From: Actimicrobium sp034313845 | Lineage (GTDB): Bacteria; Pseudomonadota; Gammaproteobacteria; Burkholderiales; Burkholderiaceae_D | Reading direction: 5' to 3' (one strand) | NCBI RefSeq assembly: GCF_034313845.1 | Contig: NZ_JAVIWN010000004.1 | Length of the DNA stretch: 64,000 nt | In this document: in pieces, positions 18,038 through 27,443 of the stretch | Layout: every line of letters begins with the position of its first letter | Numbering within the stretch: the stretch's first letter is position 1 | Program-made: the position numbers and the translations under genes | The notes under the pieces: model-generated | The model's database searches: none | What the model saw: only the letters and a program-made list of their open reading frames with translations | Told to the model about the DNA's origin: nothing

Positions 18038-19039
18038 TTAGAGGAGTCGCTCCAGAATGCCTGTCGAGTCGTACGCTGCCCGGCGCAAGCGGTCGTTGAC
18101 AGCCTGCCAGTCGGCAGAATGCGGCGGCGCTTCGATCAGAATCACGTCGGCAGACGCAGCATCGAGTACGCGCAAACCGGCATACAAACCGTGCGCGTAG
18201 CCGGCCGGAGACGATGGCAGTTGCAACGCATCGGCGTGCTGGCTATCGCTCCAGTGCAGCAATACGACCCGACGACCGGCGGCGGCGAGTTGTTGAAGGA
18301 CCTGTGGAAGTGCCGCGCTGGCGACCATGGCCACCGGTGTCTGAGGCGCATAGTGCGCTTCAAGCGTACCGGAGGCGCGCGGCGCAGCAGCGTCCGGTGC
18401 GGCCGGTGCAACGCCGAGCACGTCTGCCAGTTGTAGCGCCGTGATGCGTCCGGGCCGCAGCAGCACCGGGCCGTGCGTGTGCAGACGCGACAAGTCGAGG
18501 ATGCTCGACTCGATGCCAACCTCGCTCTGGCCGCCGTCAAGAATCAGGTCAACCGAGCCATCGGCAAACTCGTCGCGAACATGCTGCGCCAGGGTCGGGC
18601 TGACATGCCCGAACTTGTTGGCAGACGGTGCCGCGATCCCGCCCATGCCACCCTTGAACGCGCGCAGCAATGCTTGCGCGACCGGATGCGACGGACAGCG
18701 CACGCCAATCGAATTTTGTCCGCCTGCCACCGCTGCCGGAATATGCGCGGCACGCGGCAAGATCAGCGTCAGCGGACCCGGCCAGAAGGCGTCGATCAGA
18801 CTTTGCGCAGCAGTCGGAATCGCACTGACCCAATAAGCCAGATCAGCTTCCGGTGCCAGATGCACGATCACCGGATGATTCGACGGCCGGCCCTTGGCGG
18901 CATAGATGCGCGCAATCGCCGCCGGATTTTCGGCATCCGCTCCCAGGCCGTAGACGGTCTCGGTCGGGAACGCCACCAACCGTCCTTGTTCCAGCAGGTG
19001 CGCAGCGCGGTCGATCTCGTCAGACAAAGGCAGACTCAT
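18038..19039 (-). CDS. L-threonylcarbamoyladenylate synthase (Sua5 type)
   Basis: 333 aa: an N-terminal YrdC domain (GRLVAFPTETVYGLGADA, AAKGRPSNHPVIVHL, RCPSHPVAQALL, PSANKFGHVSPTLA) and a C-terminal Sua5 domain after about residue 210 (PRASGTLEAHYAPQTP). It makes threonylcarbamoyl-AMP, the first intermediate of tRNA t6A. It is the long Sua5 form rather than the short TsaC form. It is last in the pgk-to-purK run, 7 bp after purK, so it is probably co-transcribed. Confidence 0.94.
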   Translation of the reverse strand: MSLPLSDEIDRAAHLLEQGRLVAFPTETVYGLGADAENPAAIARIYAAKGRPSNHPVIVHLAPEADLAYWVSAIPTAAQSLIDAFWPGPLTLILPRAAHIPAAVAGGQNSIGVRCPSHPVAQALLRAFKGGMGGIAAPSANKFGHVSPTLAQHVRDEFADGSVDLILDGGQSEVGIESSILDLSRLHTHGPVLLRPGRITALQLADVLGVAPAAPDAAAPRASGTLEAHYAPQTPVAMVASAALPQVLQQLAAAGRRVVLLHWSDSQHADALQLPSSPAGYAHGLYAGLRVLDAASADVILIEAPPHSADWQAVNDRLRRAAYDSTGILERLL

Positions 19040-19046
19040 TCGCGGC

Positions 19047-20240
19047 CTACAGTGCGATGCGCAATAGTGCGCAGGCCGCTTGCAAGCTTGCTTGTGCCTG
19101 AGCGAGCGTGGTCGCCACGAAAGTCACATGGCCCATCTTGCGGGAAGGCCGTGGATCATCCTTGCCATACAGGTGCAAGGTTGCACCGGGCAAAGCCAGC
19201 ACGCGATCCCAGGCTGGCTCGACACGCTCGCCGGTAGCCAGATCAAACCACAGGTCACCAAGGATATTGAGCATCACCGCTGGCGAGTGCTGGCGCACCT
19301 CCCCCAGCGCCAGTCCGGTCATCGCCCGCACCTGCTGGGCAAACTGGCTGGTCATGCACGCATCGATCGTGTAATGACCGCTGTTATGCGGACGCGGTGC
19401 CATCTCGTTGACCACCAGCGAACCATCATCGAGGATGAAAAACTCGATGCACAGCACGCCGACATAACCCAGCTGGTCGATGATCGCCAGCGCCGCGTCA
19501 TGCGCCCGTACCGCGCACTCGGCCGACACATTCGGGCCGGGCACGGTGGTGGTGAACAGGATGCCGTCACGATGGACGTTTTCGGCAATCGGGTAGACCA
19601 CCGATTTGCCATCGTGACCACGCACCGCCAGCACCGAGACTTCATAGGCCAGCGGCAGCATTTTTTCGAGTACGCAGGGCACGCCGTTCATGCCGGCGAA
19701 AGCCGTGCGCAGTTCGGCAATCGTCGTGACCCGGACCTGGCCCTTGCCGTCATAGCCCAGGCGTACTGTCTTCAGAATACCGGGCAGTAGCGCAGCGGGC
19801 ACGAGGTCGATATCGCTGTCGGCAGCGATCAGCTGATGCGGTGCCGGCAGCACGCCGGAGCGTGCGGCGCAGTCGATGAAGAAGCGCTTCTCGACCATCC
19901 GGTCCTGCGCCACCGAGACATTCGCGGCCGACGGAGCGACACGGGCATGCTGCGCCAGCAAGGCCAGACTGGCGGCCGGCACGTTCTCGAATTCGGTCGT
20001 CACGGCAACGCATTGCCGCGCCAGTTCGTGCAGCGCGTCGACATCGTCGTAATGCGCCACCAGATGGCGATCGGCGGCGTGTGCCGCCGGCGCATCAGCA
20101 GCAGGTTCGAGCACCGCGACCTTGTAACCCATCGCTTGCGCGGCATGGACGAACATCCGGCCAAGCTGGCCGCCGCCCATGACGCCGAGCCAGGTCGCCG
20201 GTGTTGCCGACGGAATCAACGCGGACGGCACAATGCTCAT
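19047..20240 (-). CDS. purK: N5-carboxyaminoimidazole ribonucleotide synthase PurK
   Basis: 397 aa ATP-grasp enzyme. The N-terminal GVMGGGQLGRMFVHAAQAMGY is the AIR-binding Rossmann-like part. The central ATP-grasp part includes LGYDGKGQVRV, VLEKMLPLAYEVSVL and GVLCIEFFILDDGSLVVNEMAPRPHNSGHYTI, which carries the metal ligands. It converts AIR, ATP and bicarbonate to N5-CAIR in purine synthesis. It overlaps purE by 4 nt, so the two are co-translated. Confidence 0.97.
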   Translation of the reverse strand: MSIVPSALIPSATPATWLGVMGGGQLGRMFVHAAQAMGYKVAVLEPAADAPAAHAADRHLVAHYDDVDALHELARQCVAVTTEFENVPAASLALLAQHARVAPSAANVSVAQDRMVEKRFFIDCAARSGVLPAPHQLIAADSDIDLVPAALLPGILKTVRLGYDGKGQVRVTTIAELRTAFAGMNGVPCVLEKMLPLAYEVSVLAVRGHDGKSVVYPIAENVHRDGILFTTTVPGPNVSAECAVRAHDAALAIIDQLGYVGVLCIEFFILDDGSLVVNEMAPRPHNSGHYTIDACMTSQFAQQVRAMTGLALGEVRQHSPAVMLNILGDLWFDLATGERVEPAWDRVLALPGATLHLYGKDDPRPSRKMGHVTFVATTLAQAQASLQAACALLRIAL

Positions 20241-20728
20241 ACCGGCAGCACCATCGCCAGCGCGACTTGCGTCTGCGCAGCGCGGAATACATCGAGCTTG
20301 GCAGCGAGTGCATCATCGGTGGTCGCCATGATCGCAATGGCGGTCAGTGCGGCATTGGCCGCACCGGCTTCACCGATGGCGAAGGTCGCCACCGGAATGC
20401 CCTTGGGCATCTGCACGATCGACAGCAACGAATCTTCGCCACGCAAATATTTGGATGGCACCGGCACACCCAGCACCGGCACGATGGTCTTGGCCGCCAG
20501 CATGCCCGGCAAGTGCGCGGCACCGCCCGCACCGGCGATGATGGCGACCAGGCCGCGCGTGCGGGCGCTCTCGGCATAGGCAAACAAATGGTCCGGCATG
20601 CGGTGCGCCGAAATCACTTGCGCCTCATGTGCGATACCAAAATCCTTGAGCATCGCGACCGCATGCTGCATCACTTCCCAGTCCGACGACGAGCCCATCA
20701 CGACGCCAACTTTTACCGATTCTGTCAT
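20237..20728 (-). CDS. purE: N5-carboxyaminoimidazole ribonucleotide mutase PurE
   Basis: 163 aa, normal size for class I PurE. The signature VGVVMGSSSDWEVMQHA and the later IAGAGGAAHLPGMLAA, PVLGVPVPS and NAALTAIAIMA segments are intact, giving the active-site Ser, Asp and His. It rearranges N5-CAIR to CAIR. It sits 1 bp after purC and overlaps purK by 4 nt, forming a purC-purE-purK unit. Confidence 0.97.
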   Translation of the reverse strand: MTESVKVGVVMGSSSDWEVMQHAVAMLKDFGIAHEAQVISAHRMPDHLFAYAESARTRGLVAIIAGAGGAAHLPGMLAAKTIVPVLGVPVPSKYLRGEDSLLSIVQMPKGIPVATFAIGEAGAANAALTAIAIMATTDDALAAKLDVFRAAQTQVALAMVLPV

Positions 20729-20729
20729 C

Positions 20730-21626
20730 TCAATCCTCCAGCGTGCTGCCGGTCAGACGCTCAAGCGCTTCGCGGTATTTGGCACCCGTTTTTTCGATCA
20801 CGTCAGCCGGCAGATTTGGTGCCGGTGCCGTCTTCGGCCAGGCGGTCAGCGTTTCGAGATAGTCGCGCACGAACTGCTTGTCGAACGACGGCGGCGAACT
20901 GCCCGGCGCGTACGAATCAGCTGGCCAGAAACGCGACGAGTCGGCCGTCAGCACTTCGTCCATCAGATACATTTTTCCATCGGCATCGAGGCCAAATTCA
21001 AACTTGGTATCCGCGATGATGATGCCGCGCGTAGCGGCATAATCGGCTGCTGCCTGGTATAACTTGATACTGACATCGCGCATCTTCGCGGCCAGTTCGG
21101 CACCGAGGCGCTGTTCCATGTCGGCGAAGCTGATGTTCTCGTCGTGCTCGCCCGCCTCGGCCTTGGCCGCTGGTGTAAAAATCGGCTCGGCCAGCTTGTC
21201 GGCCTGACGCAAATCGGCCGGCAGCGCGATACCGCAGACGGCGCCGGTTGCCTGATAATCTTTCCAGCCGGAGCCGATCAGGTAACCACGCACGACTGCC
21301 TCGACCATGATCGGTTGCAAGCGCTTGGCCACCACCGCGCGCCCACGCACCTGATCGACTTCATTGGCTTGCACGACCGATTCCGGCGACACGCCGGTCA
21401 GGTGATTCGGCACGATGGCGGCGAGTTTATCGAACCAGAAGTTCGACATCTGGTTGAGCACGCGCCCCTTGGCCGGAATCGCTTCGTTCATCACGACATC
21501 GAACGCCGACAGCCGGTCGGTCGTGACGATGAGGATCTGGTCGTCACCGACGGCATAGTTGTCGCGCACCTTGCCGCGACCCAACAGCGGCAACGACGGG
21601 ATCTCGGATTGATAAAGACTGGTCAT
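20730..21626 (-). CDS. purC: phosphoribosylaminoimidazole-succinocarboxamide synthase PurC
   Basis: 298 aa long-form SAICAR synthetase. The start MTSLYQSEIPSLPLLGRGKVRDNY matches the family. Further conserved parts are TDRLSAFDVVMNEAIPAKGRVLNQ, VVRGYLIGSGWKDYQ, GIIIADTKFEFGLD and DEVLTADSSRFWPADSY. It joins aspartate to CAIR with ATP. The ATG at 21626 is chosen over one 13 codons upstream because it gives the usual N-terminus and has GGAA about 8 nt upstream. It lies 98 bp after fba. Confidence 0.97.
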   Translation of the reverse strand: MTSLYQSEIPSLPLLGRGKVRDNYAVGDDQILIVTTDRLSAFDVVMNEAIPAKGRVLNQMSNFWFDKLAAIVPNHLTGVSPESVVQANEVDQVRGRAVVAKRLQPIMVEAVVRGYLIGSGWKDYQATGAVCGIALPADLRQADKLAEPIFTPAAKAEAGEHDENISFADMEQRLGAELAAKMRDVSIKLYQAAADYAATRGIIIADTKFEFGLDADGKMYLMDEVLTADSSRFWPADSYAPGSSPPSFDKQFVRDYLETLTAWPKTAPAPNLPADVIEKTGAKYREALERLTGSTLED

Positions 21627-21724
21627 ATGTTTTTCCATGAAATCCGGCCGGGGATGCATGCGCAACGCCGGCCGTAAGTGCCCCGTGGGACAGGTTTCTG
21701 TTTAATTAACGCGTTACTGAAGAC

Positions 21725-22789
21725 TTACTGGACGATCTGTTTCAGGTCGCCCTGCTTGTATTTCGTGGCCATTTTTTCGAGCGACAATGGCGTGATCTTG
21801 GAGGCCTGGCCTTCGCAACCGAACGACAGGAAACGCGACTTGGCCACCAGCATCGCTGCTTCGCGGGCTGGTTTCAGGTAGTCGCGCGGATCGAATTTGG
21901 ATGGATTCTCGAACAGGTAGCGGCGGATCGCGCCGGTCATCGCGAGACGGATATCAGTGTCGATATTGATCTTGCGCACGCCGTGCTTGATGCCTTCCTG
22001 GATTTCTTCGACCGGCACGCCGTAGGTTTCTTTCATGTCGCCACCGAATTCGCGAATCTCGGCCAGCAATTCCTGCGGCACCGACGACGAACCATGCATC
22101 ACCAGATGCGTGTTCGGGATGCGGGCGTGGATTTCCTTGATGCGGTCAATCGCCAGAATGTCGCCGGTCGGCTTGCGCGAAAACTTGTACGCGCCGTGCG
22201 ACGTCCCGATCGCGATGGCCAATGCATCGCACTGAGTCAGGTGAACGAAGTCGGCGGCTTGCGAGACATCGGTGAGCAATTGCTCGCGGGTCATCTTGCC
22301 ATCGGCACCGTGGCCGTCTTCCTTGTCGCCCATCATGGTTTCGAGCGAGCCGAGCACACCGAGTTCGGCTTCGACCGTCACGCCGATGGCGTGCGAAAAC
22401 TCGACCACCTTGCGCGAGACTTCGACGTTGTATTCGTAACTGGCCACCGATTTGCCGTCTTCATTGAGCGAACCATCCATCATCACCGACGAGAAGCCGG
22501 AGCGGATCGCGGTCATACAGACCGACGGCGACTGACCGTGATCCTGATGCATCACGACCGGGATGTGCGGATAGGCTTCGATGGCCGCTTCGATCAGGTG
22601 GCGCAGGAACGGTTCGCCGGCATATTTGCGGGCACCGGCCGAGGCCTGCATGATGACGGGCGAATTGACCGCATCGGCCGCGCTCATGATGGCAAGTACC
22701 TGTTCGAGATTGTTGACATTGAATGCCGGCAGGCCGTAGCCATTTTCAGCAGCGTGGTCGAGCAGTTGGCGCATTGAGACGAGTGGCAT
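21725..22789 (-). CDS. fba: class II fructose-bisphosphate aldolase
   Basis: 354 aa zinc-dependent aldolase. It starts MPLVSMRQLLDHAAENGYGLPAFNVNN. The zinc-site region VVMHQDHGQSPSVCMTAIRSGFSSVMMDGS and the later LVMHGSSSVPQ, GVRKINIDTDIRLAMTGAIRR segments are intact. It belongs to the Calvin-cycle/glycolytic CbbA-like long form common in betaproteobacteria. It follows pyk by 47 bp within the minus-strand pgk-pyk-fba run of lower glycolysis. Confidence 0.96.
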   Translation of the reverse strand: MPLVSMRQLLDHAAENGYGLPAFNVNNLEQVLAIMSAADAVNSPVIMQASAGARKYAGEPFLRHLIEAAIEAYPHIPVVMHQDHGQSPSVCMTAIRSGFSSVMMDGSLNEDGKSVASYEYNVEVSRKVVEFSHAIGVTVEAELGVLGSLETMMGDKEDGHGADGKMTREQLLTDVSQAADFVHLTQCDALAIAIGTSHGAYKFSRKPTGDILAIDRIKEIHARIPNTHLVMHGSSSVPQELLAEIREFGGDMKETYGVPVEEIQEGIKHGVRKINIDTDIRLAMTGAIRRYLFENPSKFDPRDYLKPAREAAMLVAKSRFLSFGCEGQASKITPLSLEKMATKYKQGDLKQIVQ

Positions 22790-22836
22790 GGTGAGACTCC
22801 AGAGCTAGTTAGATGTGCGGTATTCGATTCGGTATT

Positions 22837-24276
22837 TCAATGTGCGCCGATCTTGACGATCTTCAGCGCGTTGGTGCCACCGGCTTGTCCCATCGGCTCG
22901 CCCCAGGTCACCACAATCATGTCACCCTTTTCCACCACGCCTTTGGCCAGCAACAAATCCTGGACATTTTTCAGCACGACATCGGGATCGGTCGATTGCT
23001 CCAGCTCGAAAGGCCGCACGTTGCGATACAGCGCTGCCTTGCGCTGGGTCGCCATGCTCGGCGTCATCGCAAAGATCGGGATATCGATGTTGTGCCGACT
23101 CATCCAGAGCGGTGTCGAACCTGATTCGGTCAAGGCCACAATCGCTTTCACGCGCAGATGATACGCGGTGAACAGCGCGCCATACGCAATCGATTGATCG
23201 ATCCGGGTAAAAGTCAGGTTCAGGAAGTCGGCATCGAGCTTGTAATCCTCGGATTTTTCAGCGGCGATGCAGATCGCATCCATCGCTTCGACGGTCTCGA
23301 CCGGGTAGCGGCCGGATGCTGTTTCGGCCGAGGTCATGACCGCATCGGTGCCGTCGAGCACGGCATTGGCCACATCGGACACCTCGGCGCGCGTCGGTAC
23401 CGCGTTGACAATCATCGACTCCATCATCTGGGTCGCGGTGATGGCCAGCTTGTTCGAGGCGCGCGCCATCTTGATCATGCGTTTTTGCAGTGCCGGCACC
23501 GCCGCATTGCCGACTTCGACAGCGAGGTCACCGCGCGCCACCATGATGCCGTCGGAAGCGTCGAGGATTTCCTGCAAGACCGGAATCGCTTCGGCCCGTT
23601 CGATCTTGGCGATCATCAAGGGCTTGTGACCGAACTGCTCGCCGGCGATGTTGGCCAGTTGGCGCGCCATCATCATGTCGGTTGCGCTCTTCGGAAACGA
23701 GACCGCCACGTAATCCGCCTGAATGCTCATCGCGGTCTTGATGTCTTCCATGTCCTTGCTGGTCAGCGCCGGTGCGGACAAGCCACCGCCCTGCCGGTTG
23801 ATGCCCTTGTTGTTTGACAGCTCGCCGCCGATACGCACCGTGGTGTGGATGGCGCTACCGACGATCTTGTCAACGATCAGCACGATCAATCCATCATTGA
23901 GCAACAGCACATCATTGACGCGCAGGTCGCGGGGCAGCTCGCGATAATCGAGGCCAACCACATCCTGATTACCCATCTGGCAGGCCGCATCGAGCGTGAA
24001 TCTGGCACCCTTGACCAGCTCGATCTTGCCATGTTCAAACTTGCCAACCCGGATTTTGGGACCTTGCAGATCGGCCATGATGGCAATCTCGACGCCGCAC
24101 TCGGTGGCCGCCTGGCGCACCAGCGCGGCCCGGTCGATATGGTCTTGCGCCTTGCCATGCGAGAAATTCAGGCGCACGACATTGACGCCGGCCCGGATCA
24201 TTCGCGTCAGCGTGTCAAGGTCACTGGAAGCGGGGCCGATGGTGGCAACGATTTTGGTAGCGCGGGACAATGACAT
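22837..24276 (-). CDS. pyk: pyruvate kinase
   Basis: 479 aa. Conserved parts: RATKIVATIGPASSDLDTL, VVRLNFSHGKAQDH, DLQGPKIRVG, the active-site MIAKIERAEAIPVLQEILDASDGIMVARGDLAVE, and ITATQMMESMIVNAVPTRAEVSDVANAVLDGTDAVM. The C-terminal allosteric domain (VKAIVALTESGSTPLWMSRHN) is complete. The ATG at 24276 has GAAAGG upstream; one 5 codons earlier is possible. It converts PEP and ADP to pyruvate and ATP. It lies 30 bp after pgk. Confidence 0.97.
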   Translation of the reverse strand: MSLSRATKIVATIGPASSDLDTLTRMIRAGVNVVRLNFSHGKAQDHIDRAALVRQAATECGVEIAIMADLQGPKIRVGKFEHGKIELVKGARFTLDAACQMGNQDVVGLDYRELPRDLRVNDVLLLNDGLIVLIVDKIVGSAIHTTVRIGGELSNNKGINRQGGGLSAPALTSKDMEDIKTAMSIQADYVAVSFPKSATDMMMARQLANIAGEQFGHKPLMIAKIERAEAIPVLQEILDASDGIMVARGDLAVEVGNAAVPALQKRMIKMARASNKLAITATQMMESMIVNAVPTRAEVSDVANAVLDGTDAVMTSAETASGRYPVETVEAMDAICIAAEKSEDYKLDADFLNLTFTRIDQSIAYGALFTAYHLRVKAIVALTESGSTPLWMSRHNIDIPIFAMTPSMATQRKAALYRNVRPFELEQSTDPDVVLKNVQDLLLAKGVVEKGDMIVVTWGEPMGQAGGTNALKIVKIGAH

Positions 24277-24306
24277 GCTGTGGCCTTTCAACGAAGTGTG
24301 GTTGGC

Positions 24307-25500
24307 TTATTGGCTGAAACGCTGTTCAAGAATCGCGACGGCCGGCAAGGTCTGGCCTTCGAGGAATTCAAGGAAAGCCCCACCGCCGGTCGAAATGTAA
24401 TCGATGCGATCAGCGATGTCGTACTTGGCAATGGCTGCCAGCGTATCACCCCCACCGGCAATCGAGAACGCCTTGGCGTCGGCAATCGCCAGCGCCAGCG
24501 TTTTGGTGCCGTGGCCAAACTGCTCGAATTCGAACACGCCTACCGGACCATTCCAGACCACGGTACCGGCCTGCGCGATTTGCGCGGCCAGCAACGCTGC
24601 CGTTTGCGGTCCGATATCGAGGATCAGATCATCGTCTTCAACATCTGCCACGGCCTTGACGGTGGCCGTCGCGGTAGCGGCAAACTGCTTCGCACAGACC
24701 ACGTCGGTCGGGATCGGTACCGACGCACCGCGTGCACTCATCATCGCCATGATTTCTCTGGCTTCGTCGACAAGGTCGGCTTCGGCCAGCGACTTGCCGA
24801 TATTCAGGCCGGCTGCCAGCATGAAGGTATTGGCAATGCCGCCGCCGACGATCAGGTGATCGACCTTGGCCGCCAGGGCTTTGAGGATAGTCAGTTTGGA
24901 CGAGACCTTGGAACCGGCAACGATGGCCAGCAACGGCCGGGCTGGCGCATTGAGCGCCTTGCCAAGGGCATCGAGTTCAGCTGCCAGCAGCGGACCGGCG
25001 CAGGCGACCGGCGCAAATTGCGCAATCCCGACCGTGGTCGCTTCGGCGCGATGCGCGGTGCCGAAGGCATCGTTGACATAGATGTCGCACAGCGCGGCCA
25101 TCTTTTTTGCCAGCACTTCATCGTTCTTTTTTTCGCCGCGATTGACGCGGCAGTTTTCCAGCAAGACGATCTGGCCCGGCGCGACTTCGACGCCGTCAAC
25201 CCAGTTATGTATCAGCGTGACACGTTTGTCGAGCAACGCTGACAGCCGTGTAGCGACCGGCGCGAGGGAATCGGATGGGTTGAATTCGCCTTCGACCGGA
25301 CGACCGAGGTGCGACGTGACCATGACCGCCGCGCCGGCATCGAGCGCCTGACGGATGGCCGGTACCGAGGCGCGGATGCGGGTGTCTTCGGTAATCCTGC
25401 CCTCATCGTCTTGTGGCACGTTGAGGTCGGCGCGAATGAAGACGCGCTTGCCGCGCAATTGATTGGCCGCGATCAGGTCGCTAAGTCGATTGAATTGCAT
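24307..25500 (-). CDS. pgk: phosphoglycerate kinase
   Basis: 397 aa. It starts MQFNRLSDLIAANQLRGKRVFIRADLNVP, the classical N-terminal 3-PGA-binding part, followed by MVTSHLGRPVEGE. The C-terminal nucleotide-binding half contains VVWNGPVGVFEFEQF and SIAGGGDTLAAIAKY, and the protein ends STGGGAFLEFLEG. It is the first gene of the run leading through pyk, fba and purCEK to the t6A synthase, so one upstream promoter may serve all of them. A longer reading from 25539 lacks family support. Confidence 0.97.
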   Translation of the reverse strand: MQFNRLSDLIAANQLRGKRVFIRADLNVPQDDEGRITEDTRIRASVPAIRQALDAGAAVMVTSHLGRPVEGEFNPSDSLAPVATRLSALLDKRVTLIHNWVDGVEVAPGQIVLLENCRVNRGEKKNDEVLAKKMAALCDIYVNDAFGTAHRAEATTVGIAQFAPVACAGPLLAAELDALGKALNAPARPLLAIVAGSKVSSKLTILKALAAKVDHLIVGGGIANTFMLAAGLNIGKSLAEADLVDEAREIMAMMSARGASVPIPTDVVCAKQFAATATATVKAVADVEDDDLILDIGPQTAALLAAQIAQAGTVVWNGPVGVFEFEQFGHGTKTLALAIADAKAFSIAGGGDTLAAIAKYDIADRIDYISTGGGAFLEFLEGQTLPAVAILEQRFSQ

Positions 25501-25581
25501 AGTTAAAAATCCCGAAACCCTGATTGAAAGAGGCGACATTTTACCCCAGCATCCGGACGATCCTGCCGTTTTTACAACGGA

Positions 25582-25917
25582 TTACAGAACCAGCCGCAGT
25601 AGCCGCAGTGCCGTGTACAACACCATGCCGACAACGATCGTACCCAGCAAATGTTTGGTCGCCAGAAAAAACGCCACCGCACCGAGACCGGCTAGCAAAC
25701 GCGGATTGGTCCAGTGCACATCCAGCGTGCCATCAACAAAGACCAGATCGGGTGCCACGATCGCGGCCATCGCGGCAGCGGGCGCGTAGCGCAGCGCGTG
25801 CTGGACTTTTTCCGGCAACTTGACCGCGTCGCCCAGCAGAAAAAAAGAACAGCGGGTCAGTATCGTGGCCAGTGCCAGCAGGCCGATCGTGATCCAGATT
25901 TCAGTCGTCGTCATCAT
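25582..25917 (-). CDS. azlD: AzlD family branched-chain amino acid transport protein
   Basis: 111 aa, very hydrophobic, with about four membrane segments (WITIGLLALATILTRCSFFLLG; HALRYAPAAAMAAIVAPDLVF; LLAGLGAVAFFLATKHLLGTIVVGMVLYTALRLL). This is the usual size and shape of AzlD, the small partner of AzlC. It overlaps azlC by 4 nt. The pair should export branched-chain amino acids or analogues. Confidence 0.9.
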   Translation of the reverse strand: MMTTTEIWITIGLLALATILTRCSFFLLGDAVKLPEKVQHALRYAPAAAMAAIVAPDLVFVDGTLDVHWTNPRLLAGLGAVAFFLATKHLLGTIVVGMVLYTALRLLRLVL

Positions 25918-26669
25918 CGTGTTTTTCGCGGCAGGTGCCGCTCCATCAGGTAATCAATGCACATCGCCACCGCCATCCCGGCGACCACGGCCACCAGCAA
26001 GCCAAGCCGGTAAGGAAACTGCGCCGCCGCGATCGCCACCACACCGGCCACCAGCACGCCGCCCAGCGCAGCCAGGTTGATGGTCAGCGGAATCATCACT
26101 GCCAGCAGGGCCAGCGTACCGGCGAAACCGATGCCCCAGCTCTCCGGAATCTGGCTGGCCAGAAAAATGCCCGCAACCGCGCCGCTCTGCCAGGCGCACC
26201 AGTTCGGATAACAGATGCCGGTGAAATAGCCGACCTTGCCGGCCGGCTGGTGCAGCGTTTCCGACGGAAAGCGGCGCGGAAAAAATCCCATCGTGATGTC
26301 CGCATTGAAATAGCCGTACCAAAGACGCTGGGGCCAGCACAGATGCGCAAAATGCGGCCCGATCGCTGCGGCAAAAATCACGAAGCGCAAGTTGACCACC
26401 AGCGCCGTCACGAACACCACCCACGCCGGCGCGTCCGCCGCAATCAGCGGCAACGCGGCCAGCTGGGCCGATCCGGCAAACACAAAGAACGACATGCCCA
26501 GCGCCTGCCAGATCGTCAGGCCGGACTTGACCATCGCCATGCCCGACACCAGGCCCCACGCAAAAATACCCGGCATGGTGGCCGCACTGATTTTGAAGGC
26601 TGCGGCAAAAGCACGTTTTTCAACAATGGCAGCGGACTGGTGACCGGAAGCGGTTTCGGAATTGAGCAT
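25914..26669 (-). CDS. azlC: AzlC family branched-chain amino acid exporter
   Basis: 251 aa membrane protein with the AzlC pattern: FKISAATMPGIFAWGLVSGMAMVKSGLTIWQALGMSFFVFAGSAQLAALPL near the N-terminus and several further membrane segments. It is the large subunit of an AzlCD-type exporter. It is transcribed divergently from the CHCC zinc-finger gene with about 130 bp between, which should hold both promoters. No regulator gene is adjacent. Confidence 0.93.
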   Translation of the reverse strand: MLNSETASGHQSAAIVEKRAFAAAFKISAATMPGIFAWGLVSGMAMVKSGLTIWQALGMSFFVFAGSAQLAALPLIAADAPAWVVFVTALVVNLRFVIFAAAIGPHFAHLCWPQRLWYGYFNADITMGFFPRRFPSETLHQPAGKVGYFTGICYPNWCAWQSGAVAGIFLASQIPESWGIGFAGTLALLAVMIPLTINLAALGGVLVAGVVAIAAAQFPYRLGLLVAVVAGMAVAMCIDYLMERHLPRKTR

Positions 26670-26800
26670 GAAGGGAATAAAGATGACGTCGGATCATTGA
26701 TTTGAGGGCACATAGTACAGAGGTCCGTTTCCGGGAGCCGAATTCGCTGCAGAATCCGCTAGAATCAGGGCTCCTTAGACTGATGAAGCCGAAACCCGCC

Positions 26801-26998
26801 ATGAGTGCACCGAAATCCCCCCTCGCCCCTGTCGAACTGGCTGCCAGCGATTTGCCGGCCCACTGCCCGAATGATGCGATGCCGTTCTGGTCATCCCACC
26901 CGCGTGTGTTTCTCGACATGAGTCACGGTGAAGCGAAATGTCCGTATTGCGGCACGGTCTACCGCATGAAAGCCGGCGAAACCGCTCACGCTCACTAA
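26801..26998 (+). CDS. zinc-finger CHCC domain protein (NDUFS6-like)
   Basis: About 65 aa. The C-terminal part has CPxxC (KCPYCGTVYRM) with Cys and His ligands upstream (AHCPNDAMPFWSSHPRVFLDM), the zf-CHCC layout known from the NDUFS6 subunit of complex I and its small bacterial relatives. Its exact role here is unknown. The ATG at 26801 gives the usual MSAPKSP-type start; an ATG 6 codons upstream (26783) is equally possible because no strong ribosome site decides. Confidence 0.82.
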   Translation: MSAPKSPLAPVELAASDLPAHCPNDAMPFWSSHPRVFLDMSHGEAKCPYCGTVYRMKAGETAHAH

Positions 26999-27014
26999 TT
27001 TTACGGAGCCTGCC

Positions 27015-27443
27015 ATGTCCAGCAAGAAGCAATTGTCCGGCAGTTCCGCCGATACCGAAGCGGCGTTCTACGACGCGCTCGGACGTGCCGACCTGGACGC
27101 CCTGATGGCACTCTGGGCCGACGACGAAGAAATCACCTGCATCCATCCGGGCGCGCCGCGCCTGATCGGCCATGCCGCGATCCGCGCTTCGTGGCAAGCG
27201 GTGTTTGCCCATGGCGGCGTGCACATCCATCCGGTACAACTGCATGTGATGCAAAACCTGATGGCCGCCACCCACAGCGTGCTCGAGCAAATGCGCAGTG
27301 GCGACATCACGCAGGAGTTGCATATCCTGGCCACCAATGTCTACATCAAGACCCCGATGGGCTGGCGCATTGCGGTGCATCATGCGTCGATCGCACCGGG
27401 CAAACCGCCGCTCATCGTGCACGATTCAACGACGCTGCATTGA
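27015..27443 (+). CDS. NTF2-like/SnoaL-like nuclear transport factor 2 family protein
   Basis: 142 aa with the NTF2-like cone fold pattern: EAAFYDALGRADLDALMALWADDEEITCIHPGAPRLIGHAAIRASWQAVF followed by alternating strands. Proteins of this DUF4440/SnoaL type often serve as small isomerases or binding proteins; no substrate can be named. It lies 16 bp after the CHCC gene and its stop overlaps the TTG start of the next gene, so the three are probably co-transcribed. Confidence 0.8.
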   Translation: MSSKKQLSGSSADTEAAFYDALGRADLDALMALWADDEEITCIHPGAPRLIGHAAIRASWQAVFAHGGVHIHPVQLHVMQNLMAATHSVLEQMRSGDITQELHILATNVYIKTPMGWRIAVHHASIAPGKPPLIVHDSTTLH